A DNA stretch of 64,000 nucleotides from Argentina anserina. Lineage: Eukaryota > Streptophyta > Magnoliopsida > Rosales > Rosaceae. Below the pieces are notes generated by a model, which searched no databases, was not told the origin of the DNA, and saw nothing but the letters and a program-made list of their open reading frames with translations. The stretch lies in assembly GCF_933775445.1 (NCBI RefSeq), contig NC_065878.1, forward strand, positions 10,365,395-10,429,394, written 5' to 3'. Every line of letters begins with the position of its first letter. Position 1 is the stretch's first letter. A program made the translations under genes and the position numbers. This document shows positions 50,110 through 62,502 of this stretch, one piece after another.

Positions 50110-51114
50110 CAGTATGGGTACGAGACACGGATGCTGGTACAGAATGATACGGAGATACGTTTTTTTTTCTAGTATATAGTGTTTTAGATACGTTTTGTAA
50201 AATAATATTTAATATATATATATAATAAATTCTAGAATTTAATCAAAAACAAGTATTTAGAAATTTAGAATACCTAAATCTCATCAATTTTACAATTTTA
50301 GAATGTTTTACGTGACATAATTTGGTCGTCGAACTAACAACGTCGAGTCTTCATCGTTTTTTCTTCGAATATAGTCTCTTATTTCCTTAAAACTAGTATG
50401 GGCCACTATTTTAAGACTTGAGAAAAGCTCAAGTCCTTTACCCACTTTAAAACCCAAACCCAGACCCAATTCTTTTCTTCTTTATCTCTTCCACCTCCTA
50501 TCTCTTTTCTTCTTCATATCGACACAAATCTTCTTCTCCCTCATCTTCTCCACCGAACCACCGAGACCGCTCCTTCACCTCTCAATGCCACAACCCCGAC
50601 AAAGAAACACCATGCAACAACACAAGCGTGATCCTCTCTTCTTTCTCTTCAAGACCATACACATCGATTTTCACAGTAACCCAATCTACACATCGAAAGA
50701 GTTAGCAACCCAGAGCTTCCATGTAATCTGACCATGGATTTGAACTTCGACGAGCTTCTATGTTGTTCCTTGGGTAGGTTTATTGCTTATCCAAATACCC
50801 AATTCAATTATCCATTTGACTTTACAAATCAGAAATTAATTTGAGTTTTTCCTTTCTCTTCTGTGCTGCCATCACCATCGTTGGCGAACCACCTTCATGG
50901 TTCTCTTTCTATTTTGATCTCTAATGGTAAGCCCAACCTTCTATCCTCATTTTGAATTCAAATGATAATTGTACCCTAAAACGTATCTACATAGTATTCG
51001 GACCGTATCCAATGGGTTAACTTTGCACTACATAGTTAGGATACGTTTTTTCATCCATGGATACGTGTATATGATGTATCCAGACCGTACCTGTATCCGA
51101 CAGGGTACGATACT
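50110..51114. mobile_element. Probable non-autonomous DNA transposon (about 1 kb)
   Basis: The left end CAGTATGGGTACGAGACACG and the right end, in reverse complement CAGTATCGTACCCTGTCGGA, are similar imperfect inverted repeats. Subterminal zones on both sides are rich in GGATACGT/CCGTATCC motifs. No clear target duplication was found, so superfamily and exact ends are uncertain. The centre (about 50440-50960) is C- and CT-rich and resembles a captured gene leader, without a usable frame. Confidence 0.5.
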
Positions 51115-51550
51115 GACATACCCAAATTTTCCTATATCATGCTTCATAGGCTCGACTCTCATGTGATTATTATCTCCATGACCACATCACCCAATGTTGT
51201 GTAGATTTCTATTTTGCCTGGATTTACAATCGTATTAGGAGAAAGAGGGGGAGCTGGAGATCCGCTCAACCACTGCTCCAATATAGGGAATAAACATCTA
51301 AATCAAGGTATCAATGAATGAGTTGATTAAATTAAAATTAAACCCTAAACAACCCCGACAAATCCACCACGAAGTCAGGTTGCAGATCCACCACCACACG
51401 TCCTATATTTTGATTGGGTTTATTCTATGACCCGTCCGACACAAATAGCCGCAGACACTCTTTGGGGATCGTGGGTGTTAAATAGATTAGGTTTTTAAAG
51501 TCAACCGTTTATTGACCGTTAATGGCTTATAAAAATATAAACAAATTGAT

Positions 51551-51757
51551 GGGATTTATCTTTAGTACTATAAAGCAAGTAGGAGAGTACCACCAAAATA
51601 TGAAAAAGTAGATTTACTCTTCTGCCATCAGTTTTCCACAAATAAATGTATGGGCTATCTTTACTACTATACATCGAGCATGAGAGTACCACCAAAATAC
51701 GAACTGACAGATTTACTATTCTGTCATCAGTTTTCCACAAATAAACGTAGGGGCTAT
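51551..51757. repeat. Two-copy tandem duplication, about 100-bp unit
   Basis: Two adjacent copies share GAGAGTACCACCAAAATA, AGATTTACT and CATCAGTTTTCCACAAATAA, offset by 99-100 bp, with scattered differences. Confidence 0.8.
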
Positions 51758-53338
51758 ATAAGTAAAGGCAATATAAAATATAATTGTGGAAAAAAAACTG
51801 AGTATTGGGTTGTGGGAAGTTTTAATCTTCTATGAAAATATTCACGGGTATAGATTAGTCTCTATAAAGCAAATACTGAGATTACTTTGATATAAGTAAA
51901 CTTTTCGATGGTGGTTACACACCGTGGTGCATACCATCCATTCCCCCAAACCTATACAAGAGGCTCTTCTGCTCACATAATTTCGCTCGCCCGAATCAGT
52001 ATGTAGTTTGTTTAGTGTCTTATGCTTTCTATCATTCTTGAATAGATGGTGCCGATCTCGATCTCACATTCTTTAAGAGCCTCCTAATGATTGCTAACAT
52101 TGATTTTGCGCAGCTCATAATTAGCTACTAGCATCACCTCACACACAAACGTGTGTGGAAACCTATTTTAGGGAAATTAACTGTAAAGTATAATTATTGT
52201 GTAGAGAAGTTAGATCTGGAGGATAACTTCCTTTTTCATTTGCTTGTAGGACTATATCCTTCGTATATTAAAATCTATTTTTATTTAACCTATAATATAG
52301 GGTTATTAATGTATTTTCACATGACTTGTTATTAGCAAGCCATGTTTCGGTTATTAGAGTATAGATGATTTTGTATTCATCCCATGTTGTGGTTTCTTTT
52401 TCACAATTGTCTCCCCTTAATTTAATTTTATTTATTTCCACTTGTTGTAATTTTACCGTACTAACCCTCCTTGATTTATCTTGTTCTAAATTAAAAATTT
52501 ATCTTTGATAGGCGTTATCGGAACTTCAATTTATTAGTGAAGTTGTTGACACCAAATGCGAACCTCCAGTTATAGTAGTGGAGATTAGAATTTTTTTTGT
52601 CGCAAATTACATGCCATCTTTATTGTTTCTCTGAAGAGCACGGTGAGAGATAAAAAGCAAAACCCCATGATTTATGAAAACCAAGATATATAGTCAAAGA
52701 CCTAGGAGCATAGAAGCTAGCACAACCTTACCAAACACTCTTGGATTGTTTTTATATTTCCACAATGTATAAATATAATCCTGCATTCCGCTCTGATAGT
52801 TTAGTTCCAAATTCCATTTGAAGCCCCCACCTCGCACCACAAAATTCCATCTGTCCCCCACATATTTGGTTGTATTGCTTTCAGAACCATGTTTCTACGA
52901 TATACAATTTATGTTTTTTCTTGGGATTCTTATATAAAAAAAATTAATTTTAACACATGAAATTAGAAATAATTCAAACAAGATTTCAATATTATAAAAA
53001 AAATCACTTAATTAAATTTCCTTAACTGTTACCCCTATTTTTTCATAAAAATTACAACATGTCATTGGTAGAGTTTTGTTCTCAATCCCGATTTTGACAT
53101 AACACAGTAGAGGCATGGTTCAAACTTTCTCAATGCATGTCAAAGTCGTACAGAGACTCGAGGAGGCGCTTGATTCAATCTTGAAATGGTTTTGCGTGCG
53201 AATCCAGTGATGGCGAGCTTGATGCGTCTGACTCACTGAGCTCATGGGAGGCTCAAAAGGAGGTGAGGTGGTCTTCGTGGATCTGAAAAGTTTGAGTTAG
53301 GCACTGCATTGTCACTGCTCTCAATTTTCGTCTTTGAA
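51758..53338. other. AT-rich stretch without recognised gene
   Basis: Only short chance frames are seen. No tRNA, known repeat end or domain was recognised. Confidence 0.4.
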
Positions 53339-53475
53339 AAAGACTTATCATAGTACTCATCACATTATCTGTCACACTACCCGTCACAAAACAAAGTTAG
53401 TATGACCAGTAGTATGACAAGTAGTGTGACTATCAGTTTACCCGTAACACTATCTGTTACACTACCTATCATAGT
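53339..53475. repeat. Small field of TGTCACACTACC-like words
   Basis: Degenerate repeats of the type TCACACTACCTGTC occur about ten times. They resemble the large field at 63.2-64 kb. Confidence 0.6.
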
Positions 53476-54137
53476 TAATGTGTGGAATTGGATTAGGGTC
53501 ATTTATAATAGCCTTCATGTCCGTGCGATGCACGTGTGCATATAGTTTTTTCTTCATTTACTTTATAATGAGAAATAATATAACATTGCAATTATTGAAA
53601 AAATCTTGTCGATTAGAGGATAATTTTAACAACAATATCTCGAGTTATATGTAACTCAATCAAAAATCGAATTACTATAGTAAAAGGATAAAGCCATGAC
53701 AAATCAAAGAACTCAAACAACAAATTAATAAATAATTTAAAAATCAGAATGTGAGAGAGATGGGGGGTATCTGAGAATCCAGGGTAGATAGAATGTATCT
53801 GATAAAAAAGATTAGGCTCTGCTTTGGTTCGACTGTTTGTTTTCAATTTCAGTCTCTTTGGAAGGATGATTACTGTTAGAGACCTCTTATTGCTATAGCC
53901 ATATGTATAGCTATGGCTATATTAATAGAGCCCAACTCATTTTCACTCTCTTATGTCTTCCTTCATATAACCATGTAGAACGAGAATCTGAAAACAAATG
54001 AGAATGCAAACACGTGTACAAATAAAATGTGATTTATTGATAATCAAGCGCGAGGTTACAATCTTTGTGAACTCCTCTGATTCTATCTCCGTATGTAACT
54101 TGGCTCAATGGTGACATGCACTTGATCTTGAGAATTT

Positions 54138-54271
54138 GAGTTTGGATTTGGATTTGATGAAGAACAAGCGATTTGGTAGCTTGATGATTCTTCGTGGACT
54201 TGAGTTTGGATTTGGATTTGGATTTGATGAAGAACGAGCGATTTGGTAGCTTGATGATTCTTCGTGGACTT
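54138..54271. repeat. Two-copy tandem duplication, 64-70-bp unit
   Basis: The unit starts GAGTTTGGATTTGGATTTGA and ends CTTGATGATTCTTCGTGGACT. Copies begin at 54138 and 54202, the second with one extra GGATTT. It lies in AT-rich DNA that produces a spurious minus-strand frame of 102 codons. Confidence 0.85.
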
Positions 54272-56300
54272 AGAAGATTTCGGAATTTCTCGAGAGTGAT
54301 CTTGCTTAAGTGATTTTCTCTCTTATTCTCAAGTCCCTTCACTTCATGTTGGAATAGGTATTTATAGTGTCAAGGCTTCTTTTTTTATAGAATATTTTAA
54401 TGACACTAAAATAATAATATTTCTTTATTTGTATAATTAAATCAATATGTATTTTCTGATTAGTTATTCTCATAACTAAATTAAGCAGAAAATAATTAAT
54501 TTAATTATAAAAGTTAATTTTTTTTATTAATTTAATCAAATGTTCGATTACCATTTCGAATCGTCAATGACATTCAATTATCGATTTAAGTTGGAATCAA
54601 GTAGCTTTGATTACGATTATCCATTTATGTGCTGACACGAGTTTTATTCGGATCCGCACTAACTTTTTTATTTTTGGGCAACATGTGTAATTTTGTCAGG
54701 TTCTTAGTCGATTTAATCATTTAACAAAGATAATTTACTTTATTAAATTTCATGTGTCTACAAACCCTATCTACCTAATACCTTAGATGATACAACTCTG
54801 CATACAAAAGCAAATCAAACTATATAAATTAAACTAATAATCACCCAAATTGAGATTAGTTAATATTAGATGGAAAGAGACTTGGTCTTAACCTTAATCT
54901 AAATAAGAGAGAGTAGCCCTGTATGCGTACGGACCTAGGGGGTGAAAGAATTTTTTTTTTTAACGAAAGGGAGTGAAAGAAGTTAACTGTTAGTATAATG
55001 AAGTAAGAAAACTATAAAGCAATTGGTTAGTGTGTGGTTGTGTGGGATGAATGATTCATTCGGTCAGCACACCCAGTCTAATTAATCATAAGAATGACTA
55101 CACAAATCAATAGCCTAAGGTGTGTGTGTTTTATGTTTTAACCACAAAACCATCATCAAAACACCTGCTAAATTAAAGATATATCAGATGGCTGGCTGGC
55201 TTCCACAACAATAGTAGTACAAATTGATACAAAAAGAAAATCAAACCAGCCCATTCTTAGAAATCATCGTGAAGACATATTCAAGAGAAGACCAATAAGA
55301 CCATTGGAAAACATAGCCAAGCGGGGGGAAAAGTATATGCAATCGGCAACATATTCAAAAATAAAATGGAGTGAGAAAGTTACCTGGAATCAGAAAGCGT
55401 AGTCATATCTTCTCATAACCCGACTAATTAGCAATAAGCTTTTAATTTGAAACATAAAACAACGAGAAAGGAAGAGCCTAGGGCGCCAAAATTCAAACTT
55501 GGCCTTGCTCCTGAAAACGCTTCACGGCCTACTACGGCAACTGCGGTCTATGAAATCAATACCCAAAATTGTGTGCCTACCAATACGTTTTTGAAATCAA
55601 TTGGCAACAATAACTATAGCAATTAGCCAATTATCAGGTTAAGCCTCAGGCGATACAATAGCAGGTTTCTCCTCCTTTTGGGTAATCTATTCTGATCAGT
55701 AGATCATCTTCCCAAAACTACTCAGTGAAAACATTCGAATTCACTCATAATCAACCAACTACTCAGCAATCCTAAATACTTAAGAAAGGAAAACTGAATT
55801 TACCAAGCAGTGTAGACGATGGCGTTGGAACTGGGAGGGCAGAGCAGTGATATTGCTTTGATTTTTTTGGTTTGATAATAGTTCTGCGTTTCTCCTCCTT
55901 TTGGGCATGAGAACGGTCTGTTGGATCAACTCCCACAGTTATAGTATGCGTTGAGATCGTAGCACAGACAGTTCCCCTCAAGTTTGGAGATTGTGGGCGA
56001 TCGGGTTTCGTTTTTCTCTTCCTCTCTTCTCCTTATGTTTGTTTTTCAAACAAACTATATTTGAGATTGATTTTGAGCTTATAAATCCTGGACAAATTAG
56101 GTAGTTCAAAAATTTAACCTTTGAACATTCTTTCTTGCTTTATTAATAGAAGATTTAATAACTTGAAAAAATTCATGCTCTAATGGGTGGTTACAAATTG
56201 TTTTGACATGTTCAAAAATTCTCCTCGATTTAGAATCCAAGTGTTTTTTAAATAAAAATTATAAAATCAAGTCGATACAAGCGTAAGCTTGAATCGTGTG
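54272..56300. other. AT-rich intergenic stretch
   Basis: No gene is recognised. TTTCTCCTCCTTTTGGG occurs twice (about 55666 and 55888). A 69-codon minus frame at 55981-55772 has no family resemblance and no partner exon was found. Confidence 0.4.
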
Positions 56301-56306
56301 AAAAGT

Positions 56307-57470
56307 AAGGTTCAAAATATCCCTGATATTTTTAATATATCCTCCAATATCTTTTTATTAAAAAAAATGATATATCTTAGTGTAAATACTTTTCTCTCGG
56401 ATCTGTGATCTTTCTCCGATAACATAAAATATCTCCGATGTTTATGATATATCCAATATATCTTCGATATTTGGTAAAATATCTGAAAATTTTCACTTAA
56501 AAATGTATCTCGACTTGAGGATGTCATGGTCTCTTGGACTCTCAGAGATGAGGTTTTGATTAATTAATCACCTCGAGGGATATCAGAAAATGAAAACTAG
56601 AAGAGTAGTCCTTCAATAAGCTAATTTTTAATTTTTCGTAAAACAAATTTCGGATGAGGAGTGAAGGTTCAAGTCTTAACTCTAAAGAGTCAAGCCATAT
56701 TAGCGACAAGTGCTCTCCTTGAGAGAATCCTAAATAAAGGGTCACATATTAGTCCCATCACTCCCATGACGGGATGATGATGGTGGTGGTGGTGGTAGTG
56801 ATAGAAGTCGACAAGGTGGTGTAGATACAAGATTTGAATATGGACAATCTTATGTATGTGAAAGATTTGAGCAGTTTACTTGTGAAAGTAATTTTAATCA
56901 TGTTACCCAAGATGAGGATCATGGATTTAGAGTAGGTGGTCATGGTGTGCAACAGAAAAATAGGTATGGAAGGAGGACAAGATGAGTCATTGATGATCAA
57001 AATATTCCATCTAATGTTGCTTCAGTTGCCTTAAGTTTTGGTTCTATCAATTTAAGCACAGAGTACGGTGGACGTTAAACGAATCATATGAAATCAACTA
57101 TAAATCTGGTTATCATATTTATGATTATAGTATGTTTGGAGAATTATATGATCAACCATCGAGTCGGATTCATCCTTACTATCTCATTCTCAGAGAAACT
57201 GTCAGCAACTCGAAAAAGATATATGACTATCATGTGAACTATTACAATTTGTACTATATGGCTGGTTTGTCTTATGTAGAGTATTGTAGTTTTGTTGACT
57301 AACATGCGTCTTTTAAAGCACATAGAGCCTCTTTATGGTACTAAATAAAGTTAATAATTGTATCTGTTTTTATGTAATTCAATAATAAATAATTAACGAT
57401 ATATTTCAGCCAATATCCCTGATATATCTTTGATTTATCCAATATTCGATACCGATATTTTAAACCTTGC
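56307..57470 (+). mobile_element. Degraded hAT transposon, family A copy 2
   Basis: The ends TAAGGTTCAAAATATC and, in reverse complement, CAAGGTTTAAAATATCGG are inverted repeats. Internal sequence matches copies 1 and 3 throughout (for example TTAATCACCTCGAGGGATAT and CAAGTGCTCTCCTTGAG). A transposase tail lies at about 56775-57110 with DTRFEYGQSYVCERFEQFTC, then stops. It preserves the uninterrupted sites into which other elements inserted in copy 3. No target duplication was detected. Confidence 0.75.
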
Positions 57471-57624
57471 AATTGTCAGTACTCAGTATACTCATAAGGC
57501 GTCTCCTTAAACCCAGAAAAAAGCAGAGAGCAAAACAAGCCAAAGATCACACCCATTCACCCTAGGTAAAAAAAAAACTTTCAAGAATTAGTTTCATCCT
57601 AAGTGTTTGAAAGATGAAATCTAC

Positions 57625-57930
57625 CTTTGATTCATGTTTGCTTAGTTGTTTGTGTAAAAAGATTGTGCATTTGGCTTGAAAGTTGAAGGGGTTGAAAGAT
57701 TTGTACTTTAATTCATGTATGCTTAATTGTTTATGTAAAAAGATTGTGGCTTTAATTTGGTCTGAAAGTTTAAGGTGTTTCCAAGATTTGACTTTGATTC
57801 ATGTTTGCTTAGTTGTTTATGTAAAAACAATTGTGCATTTGGTTTGAAAGTTGAAGGTGTTTGAAATATTTTGTACTTTAATTCATGTTTGCTTACTTGA
57901 TTATGTAAAACGATTGTGCATTTGGTAACA
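57625..57930. repeat. Tandem array, about 84-bp unit, nearly four copies
   Basis: Units start CTTTGATTCATGTTTGCTTA at 57625, 57706, 57792 and 57876 (period 81-86) and contain GTAAAAAGATTGTGCATTTGG and TTGAAAGTTGAAGG blocks. Copies differ by several percent, the last is truncated, and there are no spacers. Confidence 0.85.
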
Positions 57931-58404
57931 AACCCGAAAGTTTGCATCTTTGGTACAGATTTGGTTTCCAGATGCCATTTTTTTTGTAGTATGATTGCAT
58001 CTTTGTGTTCACGTCAGTTAGATGTGTTATTGAAATGATAATTATCATGTAGATGACGTCATCGCAGCTAGAGAATAAGTTGCTTGCTGTCGTGACAGGT
58101 GACGCGTCAGGGGTTGCTAACGGTTTCTCGGGCAAAATTAAAGTTCAAAATATCTCAGATATTTTTTATATATCCTCTGATTTTTTTATTAAAAATGATA
58201 TATCACTTTCAAAAAAGATATATCTTAAGGATAAATATCTTATTTTCTTCCTTATCTATAATATTTATTTGATAACATAAAATATCTCCGATATTTAAGA
58301 TATATCTTTGATATTTTTGAGAAATATCTGAAACATTTTACTTAAAAAATTTATCTTGACTTGAGGATGTCTTGGTCTCTTTGACTCTTAGATGAGTTTT
58401 TTTA

Positions 58405-58784
58405 GGCAAAAATACCAATTTGCACCCCAAACATGGCCATAATTGTCAGTTTGCATCATGAACTTATATTTGAGTCAATTTACCTCCTAAATTTGGTAAA
58501 ACAATTGCCGATTTGCACCCTATCCGTTAAATTTAATGTTTTTCATCCAATTTTAAGTCATATGTCAAACATTTGAGGGGCAGTATTGTCATTATATATT
58601 TATTTATATTTATTAAAGAATAAATTAATAAAATTACTTAAGAGGAACACTTGCTACTATGTTTTTTATTTTTTAAACATGTTATAGATTTATATATTTA
58701 TTATTTTACGTGATATAGTATGTTAAAAGATATTAGAAAAATATGAATAAATACAAAGAAAATTAAAAATAAATGTGTACCTAG

Positions 58785-58819
<35 letters not shown>

Positions 58820-59155
58820 ACACACTATATTTGAATGTGTGTGTATCTTAAATATATAATTCGAAGTAGGGTTAAGTATGTAGAAAAAAGATGTAAATAT
58901 ATAATTTGATTAAAAAAATAATCTTCCTTTTAAAGAATATTTTTTTATTTAAAAAATATATAAATAGAAAATGACAACATTACCCCTCATGTGCATGACA
59001 TGTGACACAAAATTGTATAGAAACGGTTAAATTAACGAATGGGGTGCAAATCGGCAATTTTTACTAAGTTTAGGAGGTAAATTGACTCAAATGCAAGTTC
59101 GGGGTGCAAATTGATAATTTCAGCCAAGTTTGAGGTCTATTTTGACAATTTTGCC
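58405..59155. mobile_element. Mutator-like MITE with long inverted repeats (751 bp)
   Basis: Terminal inverted repeats of over 100 bp: the left arm from GGCAAAAATACCAATTTGCA to ATTTGCACCC pairs, with mismatches, with the right arm from GGGTGCAAATCGGCAA to CAATTTTGCC. A perfect 9-bp target duplication GTTTTTTTA flanks it (58396-58404 and 59156-59164), the length expected for Mutator-like elements. The core is AT-rich, contains a TA run at about 58787-58813, and has no coding capacity. Confidence 0.9.
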
Positions 59156-59845
59156 GTTTTTTTATTAATTAATCACCTCGAGGGATATCAGAAAGAAGAC
59201 TAGAAAAGTAGTCCCTCCATTGGCTAATTTTTACTTTTTTGTAAAGATATCCAGATGAGAAATTAAGGTTCAAGTCTTAACTCTTAAGAGTCAAGCCATA
59301 TCAGCGACAAGTGCTCTCCTTGAGGAAATCCTAAATAACGGGTCACATAGTAGACCCATCACGTACTACCATGATGGTGATGGTAGTGGTCATGGTGGTG
59401 ATGGTAGTGGTGGAACTTGACAAGGTGGTGGAGATACAATGTTTAAATATGGACAATCTTATGTAGGTAGAGGATTTGAGCAGTTTACTTGTGAAAGTAA
59501 TTTTGATCATGCTACCCAAGAAGAGGATCATGGATCTATAGCAAGTGGTCATGGTGCGCAACAAAAAAATAGGTACGGGAGGAGGACAAGAGGAGTCATT
59601 GATGATCAAAGTATTTAATCTAATGTTGCTTCAATTGCCTTAAGTTTTGATTTTATCAATTTAGGAACAAAGCACGGTGGGACGTCAAATGAATCACATG
59701 AAATCAACTATCAATTTAGTTATCCTATTTACGATTATAGTCAGTTTAGGAGAAGTATATGATCAATCCTTGGAATCATCCTTACCATCTCATTCTTATA
59801 GAAACTATTAACAGTTCGAAAGAGATATATGACTATCATGTTAAC

Positions 59846-60498
59846 TAGAGGTGGCAAACGGGCCGACCCGGTTCGGCTCATGTTAACCGGGTCAAAACCG
59901 TGCACGTGCCATACTCGGGCCGGCCTATTTATTTTTCGTATCAGAGTCGAGCTCGGGTCAGCCCATTTGCTTAAATATTAAGCCTGGCCTCTGACCCACA
60001 ACCAAAGCCCATGTCAGGCCAGGGCCAAGAAGTGGGCCGACCCGACCCATTATCATTATAAGACACAATTAATATAAAAAAATTTGTGTAAATAAAATAT
60101 TTGTTTTCTATAACTATTTAGAATAGTAAAATAAATAAAATTCTACAACATATTTGATATTCCTATTTCTAAAAGGTTACATATGTCAAAACTATGATTT
60201 TTTTTATCACTACTTTGATGATATTTGTGACATAATGTAATTAAAATAATGAAATAATCAAGAGATTTATATGTAGAAGGTTTAATATTCAATTCTCATT
60301 ATTATAATTATTTAAATATTTAAATAAATAATATAAAATCATGTGCTTAACGAGCCGGCCCATGAATTTTTCATGCTCAGGCCAAAAACAAGATCGGACC
60401 GGGCTCATGGTTTAAAATATCTAGGCCCAGCCCGGTCCATTATAATAACGGGCGGGCCCGTGCCAGACTCGGGCTTTTCAGCCCACTTGCCACCTCTA
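59846..60498. mobile_element. hAT-type MITE (653 bp)
   Basis: The ends TAGAGGTGGCAAACGGGC and, in reverse complement, TAGAGGTGGCAAGTGGGC are near-perfect inverted repeats. The 8-bp target duplication ATGTTAAC is exact (59838-59845 and 60499-60506). Family A copy 2 keeps the related uninterrupted sequence CATGTGAACTATTACAA at the same point. Subterminal zones are GGCCCG-rich and the centre is AT-rich. No gene is present. Confidence 0.92.
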
Positions 60499-60943
60499 AT
60501 GTTAACCGTTACAATTCGTACTACATGACTTGTATGTTTTGGGCATAATATTGTAGTTTTGTTGACCAATGTGTATTTTTTCAATTATTCAGAGCTTCTT
60601 TATGGTATTAGATAAATTAATAATATGTTTGTGTATATATAATTCAATAATAAATAAATAAATAATTTTAGAACATAAACGATATATTTTATCCAATATC
60701 CCTGATATATCCGATATCTCCATTAAAAAAAATATATATATGCCGATACCGATATTTTGAACCTTTATTAAAAGTCTAGTATCAATAAAGCTCAACGTGA
60801 CTACCACATATTCTCAAATTATTCTTGAAACATTAGAACAACCTACTAGAGCAAGAAATCAAGCATGTAAAGACCCTAATTCAATTCCAATTACTAAACC
60901 CTGGCGCGGGAGAATTTGTGCAACAGTTTTAATTTTATTTTGT

Positions 60944-61975
60944 TCAGATCAGCAGCGATTCAGCAAACGATTCAAACTCAACTTGATAGTTCTGATCTTG
61001 ATCTACGGTATTCAGAAGGGCTTGCAGATACTCCTCGTAATAAGTATTTTCCAAAGTGTGGTTATCACCACCAGCTGCAACATTAGGTACAGTAGTCCTA
61101 GCTCTGGTTAACCTATCGTTTCTTAGTAAGTTAACAAAGGAAGTGACCCTGGTGGGTTTGGGGAAATGGACCTTAGGTTTCTTGGGCACCAAGCGTTTTT
61201 CAGTACTGCTCGTGTTCTTGGCTTTATGGGTCTGCTTATTCTTATTGTTTTCCTTGGGAGCCGGAGACTGAGATATTTTTTGGTGTGTGTTTGGGTCAGT
61301 TCCATCGGTCATGAGCCTTTTGCTGAGATTGGTGTTCCAGTAGTTCTTGATCTCGTTATCGGTCCGACCGGGAAGTCTACCAGCTATGAGAGACCAGCGG
61401 TTTCCGAGAAGTGTATGCAGTCGGATAATTAGGTGGTCTTCGTCTGAAGTAATGTTTCCTCTCTTGATGTTTGGCCTTAGGTAATTCATCCATCTTAGTC
61501 TGCAACTCTTCCCACACCTAAAGAGGCCTTCATGCACATAAACACAAATTTAGAGTACGTACATAAGTACTTAACCAACTTATACGAACAAGAAACATAT
61601 ATAGTTCATTAGTTTATCTGAGCTAGCATCAACCATGTGGGAATTATAATTGAAAAGAAATTTTCAATATTGGTTTGCAGTTGTAAACTTGTAATGACCT
61701 ATTTTTCTTCTATATGTCGGGGGTAGCTCCCTCTCGGAGAGTCTTGCTGATCGATCCCTTCAATCTAATATAGAATAGGCGATATCCAAGACAAACAAGA
61801 AATAATACAATTCAATCTCAAGCAATAACACGTATATATATACCAGCTTTTTTGGGTAAGGATCTCCAATGGCCTTCACCATGAGCTTCAATATATTTGG
61901 TAAGCAATGTGTCCTCTCTGTGAGTCCAAAAACCTCTGTGCAATCCAACCTTTGAACAGCAAGGAGACCTTCCCA

Positions 61976-61976
<1 letters not shown>
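60944..61976 (-). CDS. R2R3-MYB transcription factor
   Basis: Two exons, 61976-61844 and 61527-60944, give 717 nt (238 aa). The protein begins [20 protein letters not shown]. The R2 repeat continues [41 protein letters not shown]3 reads [49 protein letters not shown]. The helix-3 DNA-contact residues are normal. The rest is a Lys/Thr/Asn-rich linker with [18 protein letters not shown] and a short acidic C-terminus ([20 protein letters not shown]). R2 and R3 resemble the MYB groups that control flavonoid branches, but I cannot place the subgroup safely. In the bHLH-contact motif (D/E-L-x2-R-x3-L-x6-L-x3-R) the first position is His. The usual second intron inside R3 is absent. A CT run lies in the leader. 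Confidence 0.92.

Positions 61977-61979
<3 letters not shown>

Positions 61980-62009
<30 letters not shown>
61980..62009. repeat. CT microsatellite in the MYB leader
   Basis: About fifteen CT (GA on the transcribed strand) repeats immediately upstream of the MYB start codon. Confidence 0.85.
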
Positions 62010-62445
62010 AACTCTCAAACTAAGTGAAGGAAGGAAGAGATCGACCAATTCTCTGATTTCTCTCTAAATCTAGAATTCTCAGACTTGGTCCTCTTTAAAT
62101 GTTGGGACTTGGTAATTATAATCGTAACTTATTCTGTACCCACTTTCTATGCATTAGCAAAGTGTGGGTACAGAATAAACTTTTAGGTGTTTCAGAACAT
62201 TGAGCCTCTGCATATTTTGTTAATATATTGCAAGTCCCATGCCTGATCCAACCGAATTAATTTTTTTTTGTCTCTCTTTGAAAGAACCGATCGATTTTAT
62301 TAAGCCTCTCTTTCGATCGCTCAAAAAAAATATATTGGTTACGCCTCTCTACATAATTGGTTGAAGAACATAAGTACATAACTTATCAAGAAGCAGGAAC
62401 CCATGCCTTATACACTAAGAGGCATGTGAAGGACATAATGAGAGT

Positions 62446-62502
<57 letters not shown>

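Larger units (their letters stand above)
58132..60770 (+). mobile_element. Degraded hAT transposon, family A copy 3, with two nested insertions
   Basis: The ends TTAAAGTTCAAAATATC and, in reverse complement, AAAGGTTCAAAATATCGG match the other family members. The body matches copy 2 once the two nested elements (58405-59155 and 59846-60498) are removed. A transposase tail lies around 59420-59620 (FEQFTCESNFDHATQEEDHG in one frame), broken by stops. Its right end lies about 175 bp from the stop codon of the MYB gene. Confidence 0.75.

Noticed and set aside
53870..54775. Possible solo LTR (starts TGTTAGAGACC, ends TGTGTCTACA)
   Set aside because: The 5-bp flanks (ATTAC and AACCC) do not match and the end repeats are weak.
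55772..55981. 69-codon minus-strand ORF that could be a first exon
   Set aside because: A possible donor follows, but no in-frame downstream exon or known protein was recognised.
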